From NCBI GenBank assembly GCA_900772235.1, contig CAAGQX010000037.1, positions 1 through 18,131 of the forward strand: a DNA stretch of 18,131 bases, written 5' to 3'. Positions 7,187 to 14,657 of this stretch are shown in pieces; the first letter of the stretch is position 1, and each line of letters opens with the position of its first letter. A model generated the notes under the pieces. The model saw only the letters and a list, made by a program, of their open reading frames with translations, did no database searches and was not told where the DNA came from. The DNA comes from Clostridia bacterium. Lineage in GTDB: Bacteria > Bacillota > Clostridia > TANB77 > CAG-508. The position numbers and the translations under genes were made by a program.

Positions 7187-7285
7187 ATGAAAGAAAAAAA
7201 AGCAGTAAAACCTACAATTACAAAAGTAAAGGTTAGTGGTCAAAAACAATTCATGGCAGTTGCTTCATGTCATTGTTCAGCATAG
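7187..7285 (+). CDS. Putative RiPP precursor peptide, 32 aa
   Basis: This small gene has a good ribosome binding site (AAAGGA at 7173-7178, 8 nt before the ATG), its own promoter and a UTR hairpin. The first 20 or so residues look like a leader: seven lysines, then the beta-prone stretch PTITKVKVSG, the kind of segment that can add a strand to a PqqD-type recognition domain. The last 11 residues, FMAVASCHCSA, form a plausible core with C28 and C30 flanking H29. It is the first gene of a run with three radical SAM enzymes and a PqqD-like protein, the typical layout for radical SAM peptide modification. I recognise no named precursor family. Cysteine-alpha-carbon or -beta-carbon thioether formation, or a Cys/His-centred change, is possible; the actual product is unknown. 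A longer frame starting at 7236 on the same strand overlaps this gene and is not its alternative. Confidence 0.8.
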   Translation: MKEKKAVKPTITKVKVSGQKQFMAVASCHCSA

Positions 7286-7300
7286 TTACCAAGCTTTTAG

Positions 7301-7329
7301 AAGCACAATTTTTTGTGCTTTCTATTTTT
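7301..7329 (+). terminator. Attenuator hairpin between precursor and enzymes
   Basis: AAGCACAA (7301-7308), a TTTT loop, and TTGTGCTT (7313-7320) form a perfect 8-bp stem followed by TCTATTTTTA, a weak U-tract. It starts 15 nt after the peptide stop and ends before the AGG of the next gene. Such partial terminators commonly let RiPP operons make much more peptide than enzyme; it could also protect the 3' end of a short peptide mRNA. Confidence 0.65.
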
Positions 7330-7346
7330 ATTGTGGAGGTTTGAAA

Positions 7347-8540
7347 ATGAAATTATCTAATAGATGTGTTATGGTAAATAATAAATTTGAGAAAAAAAAT
7401 TTTATCTATGACCGAAATGGTCATATCAAATATGAAATTAACAACGAAATGTTTGAATTAATAAAAGATATTCATGATAATAAAAAAGATTATAAATGTG
7501 CCATATTAGATTATGATAAAGATATCATTGATGAATTAGTGTCATTGGAAATTCTAACTAATAATGAAGAAAAGTATATTTTTAATATAAAACAGCCATC
7601 TAAACTAAATAGTGCAAGAATTTTCTTAGAAATTACTGATAAATGTAATTTAAATTGTAAACATTGTTATGGAGGTTTTGCCTCTAAAAATAGAAATATG
7701 ATTAGTTTGAATGATATAGATAATATTATTGATGAAGCTGTAGAGTTGGGTATATATGAATTTGATATTACTGGTGGAGAACCATTATTATACCATAAAT
7801 TGGAAGATGTTTTATCTAAACTATATGATTCTGGAATGCTTGTTTCCATATTTACAAATTTAACATTGCTCACTAATCATCATTTGGAAATATTTAACAA
7901 ATATTGTGTAAAAAAAGTTATAACAAGTATTGACTCTTGTTATAAAAATGTTCATGATGAATTTAGAGGGTGTAATGGTTGTTTTGATAAAACTATGAAA
8001 AATATTGAAAAGTTAAAAAAGTTAAATATAGAATTATCAATCAATACAATGATTGGGAATCACAATATTAAATATATAGATGAGATGATAATTTTTTTAA
8101 AAAAACTAGAATTGCCATTTGTATTAGATGTTATTACTAATGAAGGAAGAGCTATGACATTAAATGAGAATATTAGTACATCTGCCAATATAATTAAAAC
8201 TATATTTAGTAAATATAACAATGACATAAATAAAGAGATGAATTTTAAACATTGTGGGATTGGAAATCGTTTTATATATATTAAATCTGATGGAAACATT
8301 TATATTTGTCCAAGTTTAATAGATGATAAATATAAAATCGGAAATATAAAGCAAAAAAATCTGTATGAAGTTTGGGAAAATATGACTAAAAGATTTGGTA
8401 ATTTATCTTGTTCAAAAAAAAGCAATAAATGTAAAAAATGCAATGGTGGTTGTAGAGCAAGAGCGTTAAAATTGCATAATAATATAATGGATGTTGATAA
8501 TGTTTATTGTACAATAGTAAAGGGTGATGTAAATGTATAA
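7347..8540 (+). CDS. Radical SAM/SPASM peptide maturase with N-terminal RRE-like domain
   Basis: This 397-residue enzyme is likely to cleave S-adenosylmethionine and modify the upstream peptide in the cytoplasm. Residues 1-90 resemble a PqqD/RRE-type winged-helix recognition domain. The radical SAM 4Fe-4S ligands are C100, C104 and C107 in DKCNLNCKHCYGG, followed by TGGEPLLY for SAM binding. The C-terminal SPASM domain begins at C303 (HCGIGNR), continues with C321 in YICPSL and IGNIKQ, and ends with the cysteine cluster KCKKCNGGCRAR and a late VYC. This is enough to bind auxiliary clusters, as in sactipeptide and ranthipeptide maturases. The start is ATG 7347, after TGGAGGT; the frame is open back to 7236, but that part overlaps the precursor in another frame. 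Its stop overlaps the next gene by 8 nt. Confidence 0.88.
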   Translation: MKLSNRCVMVNNKFEKKNFIYDRNGHIKYEINNEMFELIKDIHDNKKDYKCAILDYDKDIIDELVSLEILTNNEEKYIFNIKQPSKLNSARIFLEITDKCNLNCKHCYGGFASKNRNMISLNDIDNIIDEAVELGIYEFDITGGEPLLYHKLEDVLSKLYDSGMLVSIFTNLTLLTNHHLEIFNKYCVKKVITSIDSCYKNVHDEFRGCNGCFDKTMKNIEKLKKLNIELSINTMIGNHNIKYIDEMIIFLKKLELPFVLDVITNEGRAMTLNENISTSANIIKTIFSKYNNDINKEMNFKHCGIGNRFIYIKSDGNIYICPSLIDDKYKIGNIKQKNLYEVWENMTKRFGNLSCSKKSNKCKKCNGGCRARALKLHNNIMDVDNVYCTIVKGDVNV

Positions 8541-8745
8541 GTTTAAGAATAATTTTATTTATTATATATCTAAAATAAAAAATGAAACCTATATTTTAGA
8601 TTGCAACACTAATGAAATTACAGAATTAGATTCAATAGGAACAGAATTATTAAGAGAGTTATTGGATACTATTGATGAAAAAAGAACTATGGAAATTTTG
8701 AAATTGTTTGAAGGGTGTGATTTTTTTGAAAAAAGAAGTGCTTGA
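8533..8745 (+). CDS. PqqD-like RiPP recognition protein
   Basis: This 70-residue protein resembles free-standing PqqD-family chaperones that bind a precursor's leader and deliver it to a radical SAM enzyme. Visible traits are the small size, the N-terminal strand pair (NNFIYYISKIKNETYILD), then NTNEITELDSIGTELLRELLD, which matches the beta-hairpin followed by helix of PqqD, and a helical C-terminus. It starts at ATG 8533 inside the end of the previous gene and overlaps the following gene by 20 nt, so translation is probably coupled. With the RRE-like region of the first maturase, the cluster holds two recognition modules, perhaps one per modifying enzyme. Assignment is by length, pattern and position; pairwise identity to PqqD is likely low. 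Confidence 0.7.
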   Translation: MYKFKNNFIYYISKIKNETYILDCNTNEITELDSIGTELLRELLDTIDEKRTMEILKLFEGCDFFEKRSA

Positions 8746-9874
8746 CAAATATAAAGAGTATGTTGATTTATGTTCACAGAATGAAATAAATTATATGCCA
8801 GATACATTTATTAAATATATTCATAGTAAATATTTGGATGATGGAATTATCCAATTAGAAAATCCTTTATATGCAACATGGGATATTACAAATTATTGTA
8901 ATTTAAATTGCATTTTTTGTAGTGCATCTGCAAAGTGCTATAAAGGATTAATTGATGAACCAAATGCAGAAAAAATTGCAGAAAAAATTATTTCTTGGGG
9001 AATAAAATACGTTTCTATTAGAGGTGGAGAGCCAATGATAGTAAAACAGATTTCTAAAGTAATTAAATTGTTATCTAATTCAGGAATATTTGTAGAAATT
9101 GTATCAAATGGTACAGGTTTTAACAAAGAATTTTTTGATAGTATTTCTGAATGTAACAAAAAATTGATAAGAATAAAAATAAGTTTAGATAGCCCAAATG
9201 AAGATAAAAACGATAAGATAAGAGGAAAAGGCAGTTATCATAACGCAATAACTTCAATGGAAAATTGTAAAAGATATGGGTGGAATTATCGTGTTCAAAT
9301 GGTAGTAGTAAATTCAAATAAAGATCAAATAACAGATATGTATAATTTAGTACAGAGTAAAGGTGCTACATCATTTGGCATTTATTTAGTGTTACCTTTT
9401 GGTAGAGGAAATAAAATAGATAAGGTAATAATTGATGAATCTATATTAGATCAAGTATTATATATTCAAAAGACACAGAAAGATACTAAATTTGAAAAAT
9501 TTGCATTAGGATTAGATGACTTTAAATTTTTTAAATATCTGTATGAAAATATAGATTTTGAAGAAAAATTATCAGAAAAAATTAGTGTTTTAAAATGTAA
9601 TGGCGGAAAAACAAGAATAAACATAGATCAAAATGGTGATTGCTATCCGTGTGATTTGATGAAATATGATATGTTTAAAATGGGAAATATATTAAATGAT
9701 AGTTTTGAGGAAATATGGCATTCTTCATCGGTACAAGAGTTCAACAAAATTAGTAGAAAAACAAAAAACAAATGTAAAAGTTGTAAGTATAAGAATTGTA
9801 ATACAGGGTGTTTAGCTATGAAGTTTTCAGAAAAAAAATCATTGATTGAACAAATTCCAAATTGTGAATCGTAG
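8726..9874 (+). CDS. Second radical SAM/SPASM peptide maturase
   Basis: This 382-residue protein is a radical SAM enzyme with ligands C58, C62 and C65 in NYCNLNCIFCSA and the SAM-binding motif RGGEPMIV. A complete SPASM domain follows: C291 (KCNGGKTRINID), C306 and C309 (GDCYPCDLMKYD), MGNILNDSFEEIW, and a final cluster KCKSCKYKNCNTGC. It therefore carries ligands for two auxiliary clusters, as in anSME and PqqE-type enzymes. It probably performs a second modification on the peptide. The frame is open from TTG 8708, but AAGGGTGTG (8711-8719) positions TTG 8726 as the better start, inside the PqqD-like gene. No internal breaks are seen. It belongs to the same broad family as the first maturase but lacks its long N-terminal domain. 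Confidence 0.86.
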   Translation: MKKEVLDKYKEYVDLCSQNEINYMPDTFIKYIHSKYLDDGIIQLENPLYATWDITNYCNLNCIFCSASAKCYKGLIDEPNAEKIAEKIISWGIKYVSIRGGEPMIVKQISKVIKLLSNSGIFVEIVSNGTGFNKEFFDSISECNKKLIRIKISLDSPNEDKNDKIRGKGSYHNAITSMENCKRYGWNYRVQMVVVNSNKDQITDMYNLVQSKGATSFGIYLVLPFGRGNKIDKVIIDESILDQVLYIQKTQKDTKFEKFALGLDDFKFFKYLYENIDFEEKLSEKISVLKCNGGKTRINIDQNGDCYPCDLMKYDMFKMGNILNDSFEEIWHSSSVQEFNKISRKTKNKCKSCKYKNCNTGCLAMKFSEKKSLIEQIPNCES

Positions 9875-9882
9875 GTGGTCAT

Positions 9883-10701
9883 ATGAAATATTTAGATATG
9901 GAAAATGCTGAACTAGAAATTGAGATTTATTCTATAAAAAAATTGAGAAACTTTTTAAAAAATCATCTAAACGAAATAAATAAATTTAATTTTAAACGAG
10001 TAACTATTGATATAAAATATATAAATATTAATGAGGCTATTAAAATTATTAATGACTTAATAACTTTTGAAAAATGTAATTTTTTATTAATGATAAAAAC
10101 AAAATTAAAATGTATTCCAATTGAAAATTTTTCTAATTTATTGATTATTAATACCTCTAGTATAACTTTTAATAATGATAATATATATAATCAAATATTA
10201 TTGAATAATAGAAATATAAAAAAGATAACAAAATGTCTTCATCAAAACATTAATGTAATTGTTGAACCTGTTATTGATGTTAATTGTATAAAAAAATTTA
10301 ATGATTTGTTATTAAAATTATATAACAATAATTTAAATTTTGAAATATTTTTAGGTGGATTTTTAATTCCTATTTCCTTAATAAAAGAACATCCTTGTAA
10401 TGCCTATTTATGTGATGGATGGAAATGTGGAAAAAAAATAAGTCAATTGCCTAAAGTTATATTTATTGATAAAGATGATATGATTTATCCTCATAGAATT
10501 AAAAATGAAAAAGTTGCTATTGGAAAATTAACAAATAAATTTTCATTAGAAAACATTATAATAAATTATTTTAATAGTGAAAAATACTATTACTTAAAGG
10601 AGATAGAAAAAAGAGTATTTATTAAATATGTTCTTAATTATCCATATTCTTTATTTCCACTAGATAAATATATTGAAAAGGAGTTACATTATGATAAATA
10701 G
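9883..10701 (+). CDS. Pseudo-radical-SAM-like accessory protein (uncertain)
   Basis: This 272-residue protein lacks the CxxxCxxC motif. Its pattern nevertheless suggests a degenerate radical SAM barrel plus SPASM-like tail: repeated beta-alpha units with Ile-rich strands, a late GGFLIPISL, then YLCDGWKCGKK and KVIFIDKDDMIYPHRIKN followed by VAIGKLTNKFSLENII. This last region mirrors the G-x-x-YPC...IGN core of SPASM domains with the cysteine replaced (YPH). Pseudo-radical-SAM proteins are known in some peptide-modification clusters and may act as partner subunits or scaffolds. It starts behind AGGTGG just after the previous stop and overlaps the next gene by 11 nt. It is one of the most AT-rich and Asn/Ile/Lys-rich genes in the window. 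It may instead be an unrelated cluster-specific protein. Confidence 0.5.
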   Translation: MKYLDMENAELEIEIYSIKKLRNFLKNHLNEINKFNFKRVTIDIKYININEAIKIINDLITFEKCNFLLMIKTKLKCIPIENFSNLLIINTSSITFNNDNIYNQILLNNRNIKKITKCLHQNINVIVEPVIDVNCIKKFNDLLLKLYNNNLNFEIFLGGFLIPISLIKEHPCNAYLCDGWKCGKKISQLPKVIFIDKDDMIYPHRIKNEKVAIGKLTNKFSLENIIINYFNSEKYYYLKEIEKRVFIKYVLNYPYSLFPLDKYIEKELHYDK

Positions 10702-11581
10702 AGTTAATATTATAGTTACGCATAAATGTAATTTAAATTGTAAACATTGTTATATGGATTTACAAAATCAAAAACAATTAACTGATGATGAAGTTTATAT
10801 GAAAACTCTAAAGATTATTGATATATTAAGCGATAATAACATAAATGAAATTATGTATACTGGCGGAGAAATATTTACTTTTAAATATGCTGCAAATATT
10901 TTAGAATATTCAAAGAAAAAAGGCATTAAAAACATTATTTTTACAAATGGTTTGGAATTTGATATAAAATGTTTAAAATATATAGACCAAGTTAATGTTA
11001 GTTTAGATGGCGATGAACAAATACACAATTATATAAGGGGAAATAAAAAGTCATTTAAAAAAGTTATGGAATTATTAGATATTTTAAAAGAAAGAAATGT
11101 ATGGACAAACTTACAGATTAGCTTAAATGATAATAATATAGATCATTTAGATTTCTTGCCAAATTTATTACTTACACATTTAAATATTAGAACTGTAAAT
11201 TTAACATCAATCATTAATGAAGGAAATGCTTTTAAAAATAAAATGTCTACTAGTAATAATTTTGATTATAAAATTTTAAAATTGTTACCAGATTTATATG
11301 AAAAAACTAAATACCATATTCAATTTCGGCCAAGTTTAATTAGCAGATATGATTTTATAAATAATTATATAAATGAATTGCCAATTTTTCCAGTGTGGAT
11401 AGATATAGTGGATGGTGATTATTATTTAATAAAAAATTCTAAATATAGTGATGATGTAAGTAAATTTAATGTTAAGAATATAGAAAAAATGTGTTATAAT
11501 ATACAGCAAAAGTTTATAGAAATGAAATTATATAAACAGGACTATATAAATATTGAAAAAGAAATGGAATCATTAAAATAG
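10691..11581 (+). CDS. Third radical SAM enzyme, lacking a normal SPASM domain
   Basis: This 296-residue protein has cluster ligands C13, C17 and C20 in HKCNLNCKHCYMD and a modified SAM motif TGGEIFTF. Later barrel strands NIIFTNGLEF and QVNVSLDGDEQIHNYIRG are typical of the SPASM-linked family. The C-terminal part keeps a SPASM-like outline (PVWIDIVDGDYYLIKNSKYSDDVSKFNVKNI) but has almost no cysteines, so auxiliary clusters are probably missing. The start is ATG 10691 after AGGAG; an in-frame upstream extension to TTG 10673 lies before that site. It may pair with the preceding pseudo-enzyme, each supplying what the other lacks; that is inference. The reaction could be a step on the peptide different from that of the two SPASM enzymes. 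Confidence 0.82.
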   Translation: MINRVNIIVTHKCNLNCKHCYMDLQNQKQLTDDEVYMKTLKIIDILSDNNINEIMYTGGEIFTFKYAANILEYSKKKGIKNIIFTNGLEFDIKCLKYIDQVNVSLDGDEQIHNYIRGNKKSFKKVMELLDILKERNVWTNLQISLNDNNIDHLDFLPNLLLTHLNIRTVNLTSIINEGNAFKNKMSTSNNFDYKILKLLPDLYEKTKYHIQFRPSLISRYDFINNYINELPIFPVWIDIVDGDYYLIKNSKYSDDVSKFNVKNIEKMCYNIQQKFIEMKLYKQDYINIEKEMESLK

Positions 11582-11591
11582 GAGGTGAATT

Positions 11592-13535
11592 ATGAGTAAA
11601 CAGATAATGACATTGGGTATATTTGCTCATGCAAACGCTGGAAAAACAACACTTACAGAACAATTATTAGTTCATACAAAAGTAAAAAAGAATGTCGGAA
11701 GAGTTGACTATGGCAATGCTACAACTGATAATATGAAAGTAGAACAAGAAAGAGGTATTTCGGTTAAATCATCTTTAGTTACAATTCCGCTTGGTAATAA
11801 GTTGATTCAATTAATTGATACTCCAGGTCATGTTGATTTTTCGGCTGAAGTAGAAAGAGCAATAAGTGTTTTAGATGGTGCTATTTTGGTAGTATCTGGT
11901 GTAGAAGGGGTAGAACCACAAACACAAGTAATTTGGAACATTTTAAGACAGAGAAATGTACCAACGTTAATATTCATAAATAAAATGGATAGAATGGGAG
12001 CAGATTATGATAGAACGTTACAAAAGTTACAACAAAAATTAGATAATAGGATTCTTCCAAAGGTAAAAGTATATAAAAACAATTTGGATTTACAATATGA
12101 AGATATACCATCTACAAGAATTATAGAACAAATTGCCGATATTGATGAAGGTGTATTAGAAAAATTCGTGCAAGATGATACAATTAATTTGGAATGGTTA
12201 AATAAAAAAGTAGAAGACCTGTCAAAAAAAGGAAAACTTTTTTATGTGTATGGAGGAAGTGCATTATTAAATGATGGCATGTTAAAATTAATAGAAGGAA
12301 TAGATCAATATTTGCCTGTTTCTGAGAGTAAAGTAAAAGATAAGTTTTCTGGTTATATTTATACTGTTAAATGTGATGGAGGGACTAGGGAATTGTATGT
12401 TAAAATTTTGGCTGGCAATTTAAAAAATCGAGAAGAAATTGAAGGTAAGGATGGTTCTTTACAACGAGTTAGAAGTATGACAAAGATTCATGGATTTAAT
12501 AGAGAAAAAACTGATGAACTAAAAGCAGGAGAAATTGGAATTATAACCGGAATAGATGCAAAATGTGGAGACTTAATTGGTAATAAACAAACTGAATTTA
12601 TGCCTGTATCGTTTGTTAATCCTTTATTTCAAACAACAGTAAATGTGATAAATCCTAATGATATTTTGAAATTGATATCGGCATTGGAAATTTTGAATGA
12701 TGAAGATCCCGAACTACAAATTTCTTTCAACAAACAAACTGGTCAAATTAATATTAAATTAATGGGACTATTACAGGCAGAAATTATCAATAATATATTG
12801 CTAGAAAGATTTGGCTTAGCCACTACATTTTCAGATCCAATAATAGTTCATAAAGAAACGCCAATAAGGATTGGTCATGGAGAAGCAAATTATACTAGAG
12901 TCTCTGGTGTGGTTTTTGAAGTAAAACCATTACCAAGAGGAAGTGGAATTGTATATCAATCAAAGTTTTCTACAGACTATTTGTTTTCAAAATATCAAAA
13001 ACAAGTGGAGAGATTGGTTAAATATTATGTAAAACAAGGATTATATGGATGGGAAGTTACAGATGTAGAAATATCCTTAATTGGTGGTAAGTGTGACCAT
13101 GTGGGTTCTGATCCTTCACATTATAATATTGCAGTACCTATAGCATTAATGAGAGCATTTAAAGATGCTGGAATGATGATATTGGAGCCAAATATGTTTT
13201 ATGAAATCAACACTTCAGAAACTTCATATAAATCAGTATTATCTGCTGTATCTAATTTAGGTATATTATATGATAGTATTGTTAGAGATTCTGGAAATGT
13301 AAAAATGAATGGTATTGCTCCATTACGTGAAATTGTTGATTTACCAACAATTATTACAAAACTTACAGGAGGATGTGGAAGTGTTATAGAAAAACCTTAT
13401 GGATATATAGAAAGAACTGATCAAAAAATTGTAGAAAGAAAGTATTGTGGAAGTGATCCAAGAAATGAAGAAGCATTTCTACTGAATATGGGGGCAAGTT
13501 TTGATAACTTAGATGCAAGAAGAAGGAGAAGATAG
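11592..13535 (+). CDS. TetM-like ribosomal protection GTPase, probable self-immunity factor
   Basis: This 647-residue protein belongs to the EF-G-like translational GTPases closest in length and layout to TetM/TetO/OtrA (about 640). GTPase motifs are AHANAGKTT (12-20), RGIS, DTPGH (76-80) and NKMD (130-133), with GSALLNDG as the G5 region. EF-G-like domains II-V follow, with domain IV from roughly RIGHGEANYTRVSG onward and a poly-Arg end (RRRRR). TetM-type proteins bind the ribosome and dislodge inhibitors from the decoding region. Two oddities: the usual Asp in AHVDAGKTT/AHIDAGKTT is Asn here (N15), and the domain IV loop that carries SPVST in TetM reads GSDPSHYN. It sits 10 nt after the third radical SAM gene behind GGAGGTGA. 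I infer protection against the cluster's own product; a general tetracycline or other antibiotic role remains possible. Confidence 0.85.
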   Translation: MSKQIMTLGIFAHANAGKTTLTEQLLVHTKVKKNVGRVDYGNATTDNMKVEQERGISVKSSLVTIPLGNKLIQLIDTPGHVDFSAEVERAISVLDGAILVVSGVEGVEPQTQVIWNILRQRNVPTLIFINKMDRMGADYDRTLQKLQQKLDNRILPKVKVYKNNLDLQYEDIPSTRIIEQIADIDEGVLEKFVQDDTINLEWLNKKVEDLSKKGKLFYVYGGSALLNDGMLKLIEGIDQYLPVSESKVKDKFSGYIYTVKCDGGTRELYVKILAGNLKNREEIEGKDGSLQRVRSMTKIHGFNREKTDELKAGEIGIITGIDAKCGDLIGNKQTEFMPVSFVNPLFQTTVNVINPNDILKLISALEILNDEDPELQISFNKQTGQINIKLMGLLQAEIINNILLERFGLATTFSDPIIVHKETPIRIGHGEANYTRVSGVVFEVKPLPRGSGIVYQSKFSTDYLFSKYQKQVERLVKYYVKQGLYGWEVTDVEISLIGGKCDHVGSDPSHYNIAVPIALMRAFKDAGMMILEPNMFYEINTSETSYKSVLSAVSNLGILYDSIVRDSGNVKMNGIAPLREIVDLPTIITKLTGGCGSVIEKPYGYIERTDQKIVERKYCGSDPRNEEAFLLNMGASFDNLDARRRRR

Positions 13536-13538
13536 TTA

Positions 13539-14657
13539 ATGTTAGATGAAAAATTAAAAATGTTAGGCAATACTTTATTGTATTATTCGTGCAACATACA
13601 GGAAGGCGATAAAGTATTAATAGAAGCAACTAAAAACTGCGGGGATTTAGTTAAATATTTAATTAATAAATGTTATGCTGCTAAAGCTATACCATTTGTC
13701 ATATTAAAAGAGACTGATATAAAAAGAGAATTAATATTAGGTGGAAATCAAGAACAATTTGAATTGATGGCAAAATCACAAAATATTCTTATGAATGAGA
13801 TGGATGCCTACATAGAAATAACAGAATATGATAATTTTTGTGAACTACACGATATTCCTATAGAGAAAAGACAATTGTTTCAAAAGTATTTTATTCAGAG
13901 CGTCTATAAGGATAAAAATATAAATAGATGGGTAACGGTTGGTTATCCAACAAAGAGTATGGCACAACGTTTCGGAATGAGTACAGACAGTTTTGAAAAA
14001 TTCTATTTTTCCGTTGTGAATCAAGATTATAAAGAACTAAGTAAAAAAATGCAAGCGTTAAAAGAGTATATGGATAAAGCAAGAATTGTGCAAATAATTG
14101 CACCAAAGACAAATTTAACATTTGATATTGGTGGAATGACTTCGTTTGTTTGTGATGGTAAAATAAATTTGCCAGATGGTGAAGTGTTTATTGCACCAAA
14201 TAAGTATACAGCAAGCGGAATAATAACTTTTAATGTTGATAGTTTGTATCAAGGATATAACTTTTCTAATATATCATTAACATTTAAAAATGGAAAAGTT
14301 GTAAAAGCAGAATCAAGTCAACAACAACGAGAGCTAAATAAGATTTTGCAAACAGATAATGATTCGAGTTATATTGGAGAATTTGCTTTAGGAACAAATC
14401 CGAGAATAGAAAAAACTATAAAAAATATTGTTTATGATGAAAAAATATTAGGGTCATTTCATATTGCTTTAGGGCAGGCACATTCTGAAAGTGATAATGG
14501 TAATAGAAGTGCAATACATTGGGATATTGTAAGTCGCATGAATTCTCAATATGGTGGTGGAAAGATTTTATTTGATGATGAACTTATTATGCTAGATGGG
14601 GAATTCATACCAAAAAGTTTAAAACCATTAAATAAAGCATTAGTATTAAAAAAGTAA
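13539..14657 (+). CDS. M29-family metallo-aminopeptidase
   Basis: This 372-residue protein matches the M29 (AmpS/AmpT, thermophilic aminopeptidase) family, which removes N-terminal residues using two metal ions. All expected ligands can be placed: E215 in PDGEVFIAP, E281 in YIGEFALGTNP, H308 in HIALGQAH, and H327 and D329 in AIHWD. The N-terminal alpha/beta domain (QEGDKVLIEA...) is typical. At 372 residues it is shorter than the usual 400-410, mainly in the loop between H308 and H327. It starts 3 nt after the GTPase stop, with AAGGAGAA upstream, so it is very likely in the same operon. In this context it may trim the leader or fully digest it to release a small modified fragment. It has no secretion signal, so processing would be cytoplasmic. 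A general peptide-recycling role is the alternative. Confidence 0.88.
   Translation: MLDEKLKMLGNTLLYYSCNIQEGDKVLIEATKNCGDLVKYLINKCYAAKAIPFVILKETDIKRELILGGNQEQFELMAKSQNILMNEMDAYIEITEYDNFCELHDIPIEKRQLFQKYFIQSVYKDKNINRWVTVGYPTKSMAQRFGMSTDSFEKFYFSVVNQDYKELSKKMQALKEYMDKARIVQIIAPKTNLTFDIGGMTSFVCDGKINLPDGEVFIAPNKYTASGIITFNVDSLYQGYNFSNISLTFKNGKVVKAESSQQQRELNKILQTDNDSSYIGEFALGTNPRIEKTIKNIVYDEKILGSFHIALGQAHSESDNGNRSAIHWDIVSRMNSQYGGGKILFDDELIMLDGEFIPKSLKPLNKALVLKK

Noticed and set aside
7236..7346. In-frame N-terminal extension of the first radical SAM enzyme
   Set aside because: It begins inside the peptide gene in another frame and runs through the hairpin spacer. ATG 7347 has a TGGAGGT ribosome binding site, and the extension has no family resemblance.
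8938..9317. Minus-strand open frames opposite the second radical SAM gene, and similar ones opposite other genes
   Set aside because: They lie opposite well-supported genes, lack ribosome binding sites and show no domain pattern.
11592..13535. A known tet gene or ordinary EF-G
   Set aside because: The P-loop, the domain IV loop and the poly-Arg C-terminus differ from classical Tet proteins, and it is about 45-50 residues shorter than typical EF-G. No specific tet symbol is justified.
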